This document shows, in pieces, positions 33,850 to 42,169 of a stretch of DNA of 64,000 bases (its first letter is position 1; each line of letters starts with the position of its first letter). A program made the translations under genes and the position numbers. The DNA is from Halobellus litoreus (GTDB lineage: Archaea; Halobacteriota; Halobacteria; Halobacteriales; Haloferacaceae), in NCBI RefSeq assembly GCF_024464595.1, contig NZ_JANHAW010000002.1, forward strand, positions 558,001 to 622,000, in the 5' to 3' direction. Under the pieces are notes generated by a model, which worked only from the letters and a program-made list of their open reading frames with translations, was not told the origin of the DNA and searched no databases.

Positions 33850-34710
33850 TTACGCGCCGACTTCCGCGCCGACGTACAGCACGACGACGAGGAACACCCA
33901 GACGACGTCGACGAAGTGCCAGTACATCGACGCTGTGCTGACGGAGACGTGCCGTTCGGCGGAGTACTGCCCGAGCAGCGCCCGGACGAAGACGATCCCG
34001 ATGAGCACCGCACCGAGGCTGACGTGGAGCCCGTGGAGCCCGGTGAGGCCGAAGAACGCCGAGGCAAAGAAGCCCGACGTCAGCGTGAAGCCCTCGTGGA
34101 TGATGAACTCGTAGTACTCGTAGATCTGTCCGCCGATGAAGATCACGCCGAGGAGGAGCGTCACGGCGAGGCCGCCGATGAACTTCGTGCGGTCGTCGTT
34201 CCGGATCGCCACGTGTGCGTAGTGGAGCGTGATCGACGAGAGGATCAGGATGAGCGTGTTGCCGATGACGAGCGAGGTCGTCAGGTTCGGCACTCCCACG
34301 AAGATCGAGCCCCAGTCGCCGGCGCGGATGTAGAAGTAATAACCGAACAGTGCGCCGAACGTCGCGAGCTCGGATCCGAGGAACGCGAGCATCCCCCAGC
34401 GGAGCTTGTTCGCGCTCTTGGCGTCGGCGTCGCGCTCCCAGAACTTGATTACGAAGGCGTGATACACCCAGCCGTACAGTCCAACCAGAAAGATTCCGAT
34501 CGTGGCCACGAGCGCGGCCGGCCCGGCGATCGGGCTGACGATCGCCCCGTCGCCACGTCCGAGGATGTACAGCGCGGCCGCGACGTAGACGCCCGCTGCA
34601 CCGAGTGCGGTGACGAACGGCCACCAACTCGCCTCACCGAACCCACGGGGCCAGTCCTCCACGGCCGGAAGGTGGTGTCCGTGGTCGTCGTGTGCTTCTT
34701 CGGTACCCAT
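33850..34710 (-). CDS. coxC: cytochrome c oxidase subunit III
   Basis: 286 residues, seven spans. SSITLHYAHVAI, GQIYEYYEF, FFGLTGLHGLHVSLG (the His-rich GLHGxHV motif) and the terminal YWHFVDVVWVFLVVVLYVG are diagnostic of subunit III of haem-copper oxidases. It stabilises the O2-reducing core. It lies about 7 kb from coxA on the same strand, so the oxidase genes are split. ATG 34710 has a CTTTTTAG element at 34733-34740 on the minus strand, about 26 nt upstream. Confidence 0.95.
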   Translation of the reverse strand: MGTEEAHDDHGHHLPAVEDWPRGFGEASWWPFVTALGAAGVYVAAALYILGRGDGAIVSPIAGPAALVATIGIFLVGLYGWVYHAFVIKFWERDADAKSANKLRWGMLAFLGSELATFGALFGYYFYIRAGDWGSIFVGVPNLTTSLVIGNTLILILSSITLHYAHVAIRNDDRTKFIGGLAVTLLLGVIFIGGQIYEYYEFIIHEGFTLTSGFFASAFFGLTGLHGLHVSLGAVLIGIVFVRALLGQYSAERHVSVSTASMYWHFVDVVWVFLVVVLYVGAEVGA

Positions 34711-34822
34711 AGGCGTCCGTTTCGATCCGACGACTAAAAAGCCTCCCAAAACACGCGGCCGCAGATCCGATCCCGACGCCGTCGATTCCGTCCTCCGGCC
34801 CGCCGGCCACCGTCGTCCCGTC

Positions 34823-35899
34823 TCAGTCGGCGTTCGACGGCGACGCGTGGTACGGACCCGCCGCGATGTCCCGCCGGAGTTCGTCGAGCGCGTCCCGACT
34901 GCCGCCGTTGCTCATCTCGGTGACGACGGCGAGCACCTCCTGTCTGGATATCTTCACGCCTTTCGAGGAGAGCGCGTCTTCGGGCCGTGCGAGCAGTTCG
35001 CGGAGCGTTCCGACGGCGAGGAGGAACGGGATCGCCCACGCTTCGAGGGTGTTGCCGTCGCGGAGCGGCACCGTTTCCAGGTACGTCTGGGCGTCGTCGA
35101 TGAAGGACCCGGCGAACTCGGCCGTCCGGCGGACGACCGACGCGGCGCTCGCCTCGTGGCTGTCGTCGATGACTTCCTCCTGCGGGACGCCGACCTCGCG
35201 GAGCCACTCCGCCGGGAGGTACACGTTGTCCTCGGTGGTGTAGTCGTCGTAGACGTCCTTCGAGATGTTGACCAACTGCAGGAGGAGGCCGAACTCCTCG
35301 GCCGTGTCGTATAGGCGGCGGCGGCGATCGGCCGCGACGTCGTGCCGCGTCACGAGGTTCGTGATGAGGTTCCCGACCGTCCCCGCGGCGTAGTAACAGT
35401 ACTCTTCGAGTTCGCTGCGGGTCTGGATCCGGAGCCCCCCGTGGTCCTCGTAGCGCTCGACGAAGTCGGCCATTCCCTGAACCAACTCCCGCGCCGGCGG
35501 GACGACCGCGTTCTGGACGTCCTCGGGGAGGCTCTGGAACGTCCGCAGGACCCGCGGCGAGTCGCGCACGACCGCCCAGTCGTCGGTCAGCTCCGCGTCG
35601 TCGGGGAGGTACGGTTCGACGTCGTTCGCGAACGTCTCCGGGGGCGTCTCCTCCTCGGGATCGAGAACGGCGTCGTAGGTCCGGAGCAGTTCGGCCTGTT
35701 CGGTCGCCGGGATGTGCGAGGCGTCTTCGACGGTGTCCGCGATCCGGCAGACGAGATACCCGAGACAGATGTACGACGACATCGGTTCGTCGAGCACGTC
35801 CACCGTGAGCGCGAAGGTACGAGACACCCCCTGCACCGATTCGTGACACCACTGGAGATCGGCTTGGTCGACTCGGGGGCGTTCATCCTGCTGAGACAT
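34823..35899 (-). CDS. squalene/phytoene synthase family head-to-head prenyltransferase
   Basis: 358 residues. The first aspartate-rich motif reads DTVED (about 56-60), as in squalene synthase rather than the DELVD of phytoene synthase, and the second region (NISKDVYDDYTTED, about 216-229) with VYLP is also present. Haloarchaeal proteins of this type join two farnesyl diphosphates to squalene for membrane isoprenoids; phytoene synthesis for carotenoids is the alternative and cannot be ruled out. TATA box on the minus strand at 35927-35936. Confidence 0.85.
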   Translation of the reverse strand: MSQQDERPRVDQADLQWCHESVQGVSRTFALTVDVLDEPMSSYICLGYLVCRIADTVEDASHIPATEQAELLRTYDAVLDPEEETPPETFANDVEPYLPDDAELTDDWAVVRDSPRVLRTFQSLPEDVQNAVVPPARELVQGMADFVERYEDHGGLRIQTRSELEEYCYYAAGTVGNLITNLVTRHDVAADRRRRLYDTAEEFGLLLQLVNISKDVYDDYTTEDNVYLPAEWLREVGVPQEEVIDDSHEASAASVVRRTAEFAGSFIDDAQTYLETVPLRDGNTLEAWAIPFLLAVGTLRELLARPEDALSSKGVKISRQEVLAVVTEMSNGGSRDALDELRRDIAAGPYHASPSNAD

Positions 35900-35926
35900 T
35901 CGGAGTGTGAGCCCCTACGGAGGGCG

Positions 35927-35936
35927 GGATAAAAAG
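35927..35936 (-). promoter_or_regulatory. TATA box of the squalene/phytoene-type synthase
   Basis: On the minus strand CTTTTTATCC, centred about 32 nt before the ATG at 35899. Confidence 0.5.
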
Positions 35937-35980
35937 CTTCGTGGGGTTGATCGGTGCGGCGTCGGTACCGCGGTTTGGAT

Positions 35981-36015
35981 CGGAACGAGCTGCTAATCGG
36001 CTCGTTCGGAACGAG
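35981..36015. repeat. inverted and direct repeat between PadR-like gene and synthase promoter
   Basis: AACGAGC (35984-35990) and GCTCGTT (36000-36006) form an inverted repeat with a 9-base spacer; CGGAACGAG occurs at 35981-35989 and again at 36007-36015. It lies about 45-90 bases upstream of the synthase TATA box and after the PadR-like gene. It could be an operator or a terminator. Confidence 0.45.
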
Positions 36016-36105
36016 TTAGCGCCGTTCGGGCGTGAACGGATGTGCGATCGGGCGGCAATCGTCCCCCGTGACGGCGGCGACAGCCCGCCGTCGACGGGGC
36101 TTCCT

Positions 36106-36396
36106 TCAGTCGGCGTCGCGCCCGTCCAACCGCGCGGTGAGCCACGCGTGATGGGATTCGACGCCCGCGATCCCGGCCTCCGTGAGCCGGTACACGTCGT
36201 GGATCCCCTCCGTCTCGCAGTCGACGAACCCGCGGTCGACGAGCGCGTCGAGGCTGCCGTAGAACGACTGCGGGTCGAGCCGGGTCTCGTAGTGTCGTTC
36301 GAGCGCCGTCTTGAGTTTCTGTCCGCGGAGTTCGCCCGTCTCGTAGAGCAGTGCGCACATATCCCGTCGCCGCCCGCTCTGGAGCCACCGCGCCAT
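36106..36396 (-). CDS. PadR-like winged-helix regulator
   Basis: 96 residues starting MARWLQSGRRRDMCALLYET, with a winged-helix domain: GQKLKTALERHYETRLDPQS (recognition region), LVDRGFVDCETEG (wing) and RLTEAGIAGV. PadR-type regulators of this size bind DNA as dimers. The target is unknown; the downstream synthase or its own promoter is possible. A longer frame upstream runs into a divergent gene and was rejected. Confidence 0.75.
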   Translation of the reverse strand: MARWLQSGRRRDMCALLYETGELRGQKLKTALERHYETRLDPQSFYGSLDALVDRGFVDCETEGIHDVYRLTEAGIAGVESHHAWLTARLDGRDAD

Positions 36397-36522
36397 CGTC
36401 GGCGGGAGGGGCCGAGCGGACACGTCACTTTCGGTTCGCCGTCCGGGTCGCTCCACGACGGGACCACGTCGAGCCCCAGTCGGAACCGGTAGGTTCGACT
36501 TTCCCGACCCCAAACGAGGGGT

Positions 36523-36798
36523 ATGGGAGAACGCGAGGCGAGCGCGAACGGAATCACCGCGCGGTACGAGGAGACCGAGACGGAGCGACTGCTCACGTTC
36601 CGGGCCGACGGTGGAACCGCGGCGATCGCACAGAACGTCGAGGGGTACGCGATGCTGAAAGTGCGGCCGCGCGCCGACGGCGACGAACTCGAACGGTACT
36701 ACGGCTTCGATATGGCGCTCGACCACGCCGCCGAACTGCTCGGCGTCTCGGCGCACGACCTGCCGGTCCCCGACGCCGCCGCGGACATGGGGATGTGA
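36523..36798 (+). CDS. small haloarchaeal protein (DUF7111-like)
   Basis: 91 residues: MGEREASANGITARYEETET with VEGYAMLKVRPRADGDELER and YYGFDMALDHAAELLGV. An alpha/beta protein with no Cys; from memory DUF7111, unknown function. Its C-terminus (LPVPDAAADMGM) is short and hydrophilic. Divergent from the PadR-like gene. Confidence 0.7.
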   Translation: MGEREASANGITARYEETETERLLTFRADGGTAAIAQNVEGYAMLKVRPRADGDELERYYGFDMALDHAAELLGVSAHDLPVPDAAADMGM

Positions 36799-36841
36799 GC
36801 GCGCCGACGTCCGTCTTCCGACTGCGAACGACCGATACTAC

Positions 36842-37543
36842 TCAGTCCCGACGCCAGTAGAACCGCGGTCCGAGAAAGAGGTACGCGAGCGAGAGGAACA
36901 GCAGTCCGAAGGCGAACCCCTCGCCGATGGCGCCGACGAGCCGCTCGCCCATCCGGCCGCCGAGGAGGATCGCGGCCGCCTGGACGATTCCCATCACGAG
37001 CGCGTCCTGCGCGTGCAGGTCCGGGTACGTGATCGGTGCGAGCATCAGCGCCGTCAGCAGGTAGACCAGCGGGACGAGGACGATCGGACTCGTGAACCCC
37101 GCGAGCACGGTCGCACCGATGATCGTCGCGGCGAGCGTCGTCTGGACGCCCTCCGTCTCGGCGGCGTCGCTGTCGTAGGCGGTGTAGAGTCCGAGTCGGG
37201 TGACGGCGGCGGCGACGAAGAGCGCGCCGCCGGTCAGCGCGAGTAGCCCGCGCCACCCGGTGAGCCCCCACGAGGTCGACACGGCCATCGAGACCAACAG
37301 CGCGGGCGCGACGCCGAAGGAAGCCACGTCGGCCAACGAGTCGAGGTACGGCCCGACGTCCGTCCCGCCGCGCCGTCGCGCCACCACGCCGTCGAGCGCG
37401 TCCGCGATCGCGGCCAAGAGGAGGAGCCGCGCGGCGAGTTCGACGTCGACGGTGGCGGCGACTGCCGCGAGAAATCCGAGCGCGGCGTTGGAGACGGTCA
37501 CCGCGTCGGCGAGGCCCACCCGACCGACGAACCGCGGTTTCAT
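36842..37543 (-). CDS. pssA: CDP-alcohol phosphatidyltransferase (archaetidylserine synthase-like)
   Basis: 233 residues, about six to seven spans. The CDP-alcohol motif D-x2-D-G-x2-A-R-x8-G-x3-D-x3-D is complete (ALDGVVARRRGGTDVGPYLD, then SLAD). It transfers a headgroup (serine is likely) to CDP-archaeol in the membrane. In Haloferax volcanii PssA and PssD (leading to archaetidylethanolamine) are needed for ArtA-dependent protein lipidation. ATG 37543 has an AT-rich element about 28 nt upstream. Confidence 0.88.
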   Translation of the reverse strand: MKPRFVGRVGLADAVTVSNAALGFLAAVAATVDVELAARLLLLAAIADALDGVVARRRGGTDVGPYLDSLADVASFGVAPALLVSMAVSTSWGLTGWRGLLALTGGALFVAAAVTRLGLYTAYDSDAAETEGVQTTLAATIIGATVLAGFTSPIVLVPLVYLLTALMLAPITYPDLHAQDALVMGIVQAAAILLGGRMGERLVGAIGEGFAFGLLFLSLAYLFLGPRFYWRRD

Positions 37544-37646
37544 ACCTCCGCCCTCTCGGAGGACGGGTTTACCTCTTTACATCCGGGGCGGGAATCGGCC
37601 TCCGATCGGCCACCGGTCAGCGTATCCGCCGCGTCCGGACCGCGCC

Positions 37647-37654
37647 ACATTTAG
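37647..37654 (+). promoter_or_regulatory. TATA box of the cupredoxin gene
   Basis: ACATTTAG is centred about 27 nt before ATG 37678. Confidence 0.45.
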
Positions 37655-37677
37655 CGCTCGCACCCCGAGTGTGAACT

Positions 37678-38124
37678 ATGACACGGCAGCGAGCGTCGGA
37701 CGGCCCTCGACTCTCCAGACGGCGCCTCCTCGGCGGGCTCGGCGCGGCGGCAGCGACGGGGCTGGCCGGCTGTTCGGCATCGGGCGCGGAGGACGACTAC
37801 GACGTCGGGATGACCGCCGTCGCGTTCGACCCTCCCGAATTCACCATCTCCGTCGGGGAGACGGTCGTCTGGCGGAACACGAGTTCCCGCGGACACACCG
37901 TCACCGCCTACGGCTCGGGGATCCCCGAGGACGCCGAGTTCTTCGCCAGCGGCGGCTACGAGACGACTCAGGAGGCCCGCGACGCCTTCACCTCGGAGTT
38001 CGGCGGGGCCATCGACAGCGGCGAGACGTGGTCCCACACCTTCGAGGTGCCCGGCGAGTACGAGTACTTCTGCATCCCGCACGAGCAGGCGGGAATGGTC
38101 GGGACCATCGTCGTCGAGGAATAG
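37678..38124 (+). CDS. halocyanin-type blue copper lipoprotein
   Basis: 148 residues. The signal SRRRLLGGLGAAAATGLAGC has a twin-arginine motif and a lipobox with Cys32. The cupredoxin domain keeps all four type-1 copper ligands: His73 (RGHTVTAY), Cys132 (YEYFCIPHEQ), His135 and Met140. A membrane-anchored electron carrier outside the cell, likely donating electrons to an oxidase. Monocistronic, between pssA (divergent) and the S3Ae operon. Confidence 0.9.
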   Translation: MTRQRASDGPRLSRRRLLGGLGAAAATGLAGCSASGAEDDYDVGMTAVAFDPPEFTISVGETVVWRNTSSRGHTVTAYGSGIPEDAEFFASGGYETTQEARDAFTSEFGGAIDSGETWSHTFEVPGEYEYFCIPHEQAGMVGTIVVEE

Positions 38125-38208
38125 CCCGGCTACCGCGATCGCGGGTTCGATAGCGGCGTCGCTCCCGAGGTGGCTATCGGCGAAAAAACGAATCGTCCGC
38201 GGACCGAA

Positions 38209-38853
38209 TCAGGCGTCGTCGACCGCGACGTCTTCCTCGTCGACGTCGACGGCGGCCTCTTCCTCGGCGGCGACCTCTTCGGGCCGCGCTTCGAGGGTGA
38301 GCTTCTGTACCTCGACCCGGCGGAGCGGGTAGATCGTCTTCGCTTCGCCGTAGATGGCCGAGGAGAGCCGCCCCTCGATGACGCTGTCGACGAGTTCGTC
38401 GAAGGTCCGCTCGGCGGCGGCCTCCTCGACGAGGTCGATCATCACCCGACGGATCGCCTTCTCCTGGCTGCGGTCGGCCTTCTTGGTCGTGAAAGCGACG
38501 GGCTGGAGCTGGACGCGGTAGTCGTCCGTCGTCAGCACCGTGATCGCGACGTCGACCTTCGAGGCCCCGCGGCGGACGAGGCTGCGGACGTAGTCGCGCG
38601 CGAGTTCGTGCTTGATAAACTCGGTGTAGGCCGCGTCGCTCGTGACCTCGTTCACCTTGAAGGTGAGCTTCGTGTTGTTCTCGCCCTGATCGCCGGTGAT
38701 GTCGCCGAGGGTCACCTCGACGGTCCGACCGTCGACCTTCTCGGGTTCGTCCGCGAAGGTCGAACCGATTTCGGTCCGGTCGAACTGCTCCGGCGCGATG
38801 AGGGTGTACCATCGCTTGCCGCTCTTCTGCTTCGAAACTGATCGTTCACTCAT
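38209..38853 (-). CDS. rps3ae: ribosomal protein eS1 (S3Ae)
   Basis: 214 residues: MSERSVSKQKSGKRWYTLIA, with KVNEVTSDAAYTEFIKHELA, is diagnostic for archaeal S3Ae of the small subunit. The C-terminal tail is acidic (EEEAAVDVDEED). The ATG overlaps the 3' end of pcc1 by eight bases. Last gene of the conserved rps15-recJ-pcc1-rps3ae operon. Confidence 0.96.
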   Translation of the reverse strand: MSERSVSKQKSGKRWYTLIAPEQFDRTEIGSTFADEPEKVDGRTVEVTLGDITGDQGENNTKLTFKVNEVTSDAAYTEFIKHELARDYVRSLVRRGASKVDVAITVLTTDDYRVQLQPVAFTTKKADRSQEKAIRRVMIDLVEEAAAERTFDELVDSVIEGRLSSAIYGEAKTIYPLRRVEVQKLTLEARPEEVAAEEEAAVDVDEEDVAVDDA

Positions 38854-39136
38854 AGATGTGTGTCCGTGTCGTGTCGACGATGGCGTCTGCCACCGTCAGG
38901 TTGACCACGGTGTCGTCCACCGTGGACTGCAACCCGCCGACCGTCTCGCGGGAGATCCGCGTCGTGAGCGTGTCGCCCTCGACGGTCGTCTCCATCGAGT
39001 CGGTGTTGTCCGGACGAACCGCCGCCGCCACCGTCTCGGCGTCGGCGTGGGTCGTCCTGAGGCGGGCCGTCCGCGACTCGCACTCGCGAGCCGCGTCCGT
39101 CGCGTTCGGTTCCGTCTCTGTGCTGTCGTTCGTCAT
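38846..39136 (-). CDS. pcc1: KEOPS complex subunit Pcc1
   Basis: 96 residues, with TTVEGDTLTTRISRETVGGL and DDTVVNLTVADAIV matching the Pcc1 family (about 80 residues). Pcc1 is the dimerisation subunit of the KEOPS tRNA t6A-modification complex. The first 25 residues are a poorly conserved acidic extension. Located between recJ-like and rps3ae, as in other haloarchaea. Confidence 0.85.
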   Translation of the reverse strand: MTNDSTETEPNATDAARECESRTARLRTTHADAETVAAAVRPDNTDSMETTVEGDTLTTRISRETVGGLQSTVDDTVVNLTVADAIVDTTRTHIYE

Positions 39137-39185
39137 CGTCGTGCCTCCGAGTCGGTCTCCGCCGCTCCGTGCGCGTCTCGTCGAG

Positions 39186-40430
39186 TCATTTCGACGCCTC
39201 CCTGATCGCGGCGATCACGTCCGCTTCTTCCGTCGCGGGATCGAAGCGGGCGATCGCCCGCCTCGGACCGCCGGACCACGCCGCGCTCTCGGTCGGGAAC
39301 TCCGACGCGAGCGCCGCAGCGGCGTCGTCCGCACCTGATTCGGGCGCGGACAGCGCGGCGCGGCCATCGTCGAGTGCGGCGACCAGCGGCTCCGGCGATC
39401 GGAAGTCGCGGACGAGTCGAGCGACCGTCCGCAGTCGGCCGAGCGTGGCGCCCTCGTCGCCGCCGTTGTCGCCCTCCATATCCTCGGCGCGGACGTCCGC
39501 GCGGACGACGTACACGCCGTCGTACCGGCCGGTGTGGGCCGTATCGACGGCGCGGTGAACCGCAGCCGCGTGGTCGCGCCACGCGTCGAGCGCGGCGGAC
39601 CGTCCCCCGTGTCCGAGCGCGAGGGCGACCCCGACGCCCGGGCGTTCGACCGCGACGGCGTTCAGCACGTCGGCCAAACCGCCGAGCGTCGCCATCGGGC
39701 CGTCGGGCGTCGCGTACGGGCGAAGCAGCCGTTCGACCGCCGTCGCACCGCGCGGCGTCGACTCGTCGTCGCCGGCGACGGCGAGCGCGACGAGCGAGGC
39801 GATCGAGCGCCGCGTCTCCTCGTCCTGCGCGTTCGAGTCCGGTTCCAAAACCGACGAGAGTTCGGCCCTGGAAGCGTCCTCGGTGCCCGAAAACGCCGCG
39901 TGTACCAGCGTCGAGTGGGCGAGTCCGTCGACGACGTCGTCGACGGGGATCGCAACGCCCGCACGTCGCTCCATCGAACCCGCGTCGGTCGCGGTTTCGA
40001 CGAGCGGGGCAGCGACCGAATCGGGGTGCGCCCCGGCGGCGACCGTTCCGGCCAACGCCAGGATCGGATCGATGACCCCGTCCGAGCCGCGTCCGGGGTC
40101 GCCGACGAGCGTCGTCGCCACCTCGTGTGCGCGGAGGCTCGCCGGTCGACCCTCCGCGTCGATCGTGACGTCCGCATCCGGCAGGTCCGAACCGACTGCG
40201 ACCAGCAGTCCATCGTCGCTGTCCGTCGATACGTCGGTGCCGAGCGAGGCGACGCGAACCTGGAACGGAACGTCGACGCCGCGGAGCGCGCGCGCGAGGA
40301 GCCCGGCGGCCGCCAGCGCGTCGCCGTCCGCGTGGGCGACGATGCGGGCGAACGCGGCCGAGGAGAGCGCCGCTGCGACACTCTCTTCGGGGGCGTTCGC
40401 GTCAGCGGTTGCGTCGGGCTGGGATGACAT
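39186..40430 (-). CDS. RecJ/DHH-superfamily protein with degenerate active site
   Basis: 414 residues. The N-terminal AHADGDALAAAGLLARAL (about 32-49) is the first DHH-family motif (HxDxD). A clear DHH triad further on is absent, while GHGGRSAALDA near residue 280 resembles the GGHxxA motif of the DHHA1 domain. In archaea, RecJ-like proteins include the GINS-associated nuclease and inactive Cdc45-like partners of the replicative helicase; the loss of DHH suggests the inactive type. Coded in the conserved rps15-recJ-pcc1-rps3ae operon, 17 bases after rps15. Confidence 0.75.
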   Translation of the reverse strand: MSSQPDATADANAPEESVAAALSSAAFARIVAHADGDALAAAGLLARALRGVDVPFQVRVASLGTDVSTDSDDGLLVAVGSDLPDADVTIDAEGRPASLRAHEVATTLVGDPGRGSDGVIDPILALAGTVAAGAHPDSVAAPLVETATDAGSMERRAGVAIPVDDVVDGLAHSTLVHAAFSGTEDASRAELSSVLEPDSNAQDEETRRSIASLVALAVAGDDESTPRGATAVERLLRPYATPDGPMATLGGLADVLNAVAVERPGVGVALALGHGGRSAALDAWRDHAAAVHRAVDTAHTGRYDGVYVVRADVRAEDMEGDNGGDEGATLGRLRTVARLVRDFRSPEPLVAALDDGRAALSAPESGADDAAAALASEFPTESAAWSGGPRRAIARFDPATEEADVIAAIREASK

Positions 40431-40447
40431 CGGAGCGATGGGGAGAC

Positions 40448-40915
40448 TTACTCTTCGAGGAGTTTGACGGCGACGTCGTACGTGTAGGTGAAGTCCTCGT
40501 CGAGTTCGTCACCGCGGTAGTAGTCGACGAGTCGACGGATCTTCGATTCGGTGTTCTGCAGGGCGCGCTTGTTCTGCATGTCCTGCTGGTTCTCGTTGAC
40601 GTGGCGACGCAGGCCGACGGCGCGCTGCATCAGGTTCCGGAGGTCTTCGGGGAGCTCCGGCGAGGCGTCGTTCTCGTCGAGAATCGTGGTGACCTTCTTG
40701 CCGGTCGCGACCTTGACGTCGGGGACGGGAACGCCCTTGACGCCTTCGTCGCGGAGCTTCAGGCCGATCTGGCTGGGCTCGTAGCCCTGTTCTGCGAGTT
40801 CGACGACGCGCGCTTCGATGTCGTCGGGGTCGACGTCGCTCCACTCCGGGGGTTCGTCTGCCACCGGCTTGTCCGAACCGGACGAGCCACGGCGGCGGGT
40901 ATGCATTCGTGCCAT
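40448..40915 (-). CDS. rps15: ribosomal protein uS15
   Basis: 155 residues: MARMHTRRRGSSGSDKP, then LAEQGYEPSQIGLKLRDEG and HVNENQQDMQNKRALQNTES. Archaeal S15 is longer than bacterial S15 at the N-terminus, as seen here. First gene of the rps15-recJ-pcc1-rps3ae operon. The upstream 239 bases to the tRNA-Ala (divergent) hold its promoter and otherwise no gene. Confidence 0.96.
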   Translation of the reverse strand: MARMHTRRRGSSGSDKPVADEPPEWSDVDPDDIEARVVELAEQGYEPSQIGLKLRDEGVKGVPVPDVKVATGKKVTTILDENDASPELPEDLRNLMQRAVGLRRHVNENQQDMQNKRALQNTESKIRRLVDYYRGDELDEDFTYTYDVAVKLLEE

Positions 40916-41116
40916 TGTTATCGGGTTGGAACGGCACAGACCGCAGAATACGCGATGTGACGCCGCCGACGGGTGTCGACGGCATCGCACTTCCGCAATC
41001 CCAAGCCGCGCGAGCGCGGCGAGTCAGATTTGCGGCCGTGCTGTTCCCACCGGAACACACAAGCGTCCGCAAGAAAAGGATTCCGACCCGTGCTCGCGGT
41101 TCCGCAAGTCGAAGCC

Positions 41117-41122
41117 CTTAAG
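41117..41122 (+). promoter_or_regulatory. promoter element of tRNA-Ala
   Basis: CTTAAG, flanked by CC and AA, lies about 35 nt before the mature 5' end of the tRNA, so transcription would begin about 8 nt upstream of it. Confidence 0.4.
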
Positions 41123-41154
41123 AACGAAAACGGAATACGGACGAGTGCGAACGA

Positions 41155-41226
41155 GGGCTCGTAGATCAGCGGTAGATCATCCCCCTGGCACGGGGAAGGC
41201 CGCGGGTTCAAATCCCGCCGAGTCCA
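41155..41226 (+). tRNA. tRNA-Ala (GGC anticodon)
   Basis: 72 bases fold into a standard cloverleaf: acceptor GGGCTCG pairs with CGAGTCC; D arm GATC..GATC; anticodon stem TCCCC/GGGGA with loop CTGGCAC, so anticodon GGC reads GCC (and GCU) alanine; T arm GCGGG-TTCAAAT-CCCGC. The third pair is G3-U70, the alanine identity element. The discriminator base is A. The CCA end is not encoded. Confidence 0.97.
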
Positions 41227-41332
41227 CTTCTAATAACTCCCGTGGCGAGGGACGGGAGAATCGAAGTACACGTTCTAACACGTCCGATAACGACGGTTCT
41301 AGTTCTGAGTCCGCTCCCTCACGAAAGAGAGA

Positions 41333-41351
41333 GCGTTTGGAATCCAAACGC
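41333..41351. repeat. perfect hairpin-forming inverted repeat
   Basis: GCGTTTGGAATCCAAACGC: an 8-bp stem with a three-base loop (or nine bp with one). It lies between tRNA-Ala and the end of the TlpA-CcdA-lipoprotein operon, so it may end either transcript. It lies in the 214-base interval 41227-41440, where I see no gene. Confidence 0.65.
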
Positions 41352-41440
41352 GGGTCGCCGCCGTCCGGCGGTGAGTCGAGGGAGTGGCGGCCGATCTGCC
41401 GCGGCTGCGGAAGTCCGATGGATCGGGCGAGTCGGCGGCC

Positions 41441-42169
41441 TCAAGCCCACTCGGGGGTCTCGACGGTGGTCGTCCCGACGCGCTCGAACCGGACCGTCTG
41501 CGTGATCACTCGCGGTCCGGAACGGTACGCGACCGTCTGTCTCGTCTCGATCTGGCGAACGTACCCCGATGGATGCACGAGTAGCGTCATCGAGGCGTTC
41601 GACGTGACGTGGGTGTCGTTCAGGTTCGCGCGGACGCGGTAGAACGAGGTACCGTTCCGCGTAACCGTCTCGACCGTCGTGTTTCGACGAGTGCTATATC
41701 GGTACAGAAGCTGACGGTGGAGCGCGCTGTTGAGGCGGACGGAGGAGTTGAGCAACTGCACGTCCCGCACTCGGGTGTCGTTGCCGGAACGAATGCGAAC
41801 GACCGTGTCGTTCCCGTGCCGCCACGACGTGATGCGGTCCGGGGCCCGCTGGGAGCGCTCCGGGACGTCGCCGGTGACCGTTCGCGTCCGAACGGCGCTC
41901 GCTCGCACGGGGGAGCGCGGATCGACTCGCCACGTTCGGTTGGTGACCGTCCGGAACGTGTCGTTGGCGTCTCGAACGGTGGTCGTCGATCGGACGGTGA
42001 ACGTCTGCGATCGGAGCGTCTCCGTGTGCGCGCGAATCAACGAGTTAGAGTCGGTTACCTCGCTCGACGTCAGTTCCGGCGACGACGGCGAGTCGATCGG
42101 TGCGGTGCACCCGGCGGTGAGCAGCAGGCACGCGACGCAGATCGGGACGAGGTACTCGCGAGGATTCAC
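41441..42169 (-). CDS. secreted lipoprotein of unknown function
   Basis: 242 residues from GTG. The signal MNPREYLVPICVACLLLTAGC ends in a lipobox, so the mature protein is probably anchored by Cys21. The mature part is a beta-rich domain with many N-glycosylation sequons (NDT, NRT, NGT, NDT, NAS) and no Cys of its own. Not recognised as a known family. The GTG overlaps the stop of the CcdA-like gene (GTGA), making it the third gene of a thiol-disulfide operon, but it has no cysteine to be a redox substrate. Confidence 0.65.
   Translation of the reverse strand: MNPREYLVPICVACLLLTAGCTAPIDSPSSPELTSSEVTDSNSLIRAHTETLRSQTFTVRSTTTVRDANDTFRTVTNRTWRVDPRSPVRASAVRTRTVTGDVPERSQRAPDRITSWRHGNDTVVRIRSGNDTRVRDVQLLNSSVRLNSALHRQLLYRYSTRRNTTVETVTRNGTSFYRVRANLNDTHVTSNASMTLLVHPSGYVRQIETRQTVAYRSGPRVITQTVRFERVGTTTVETPEWA

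Noticed and set aside
40818-41642. 274-codon plus-strand frame running through tRNA-Ala
   Set aside because: It crosses rps15 antisense, the tRNA and the lipoprotein gene; the CRGCG pair in it is a chance resemblance to a zinc ribbon.
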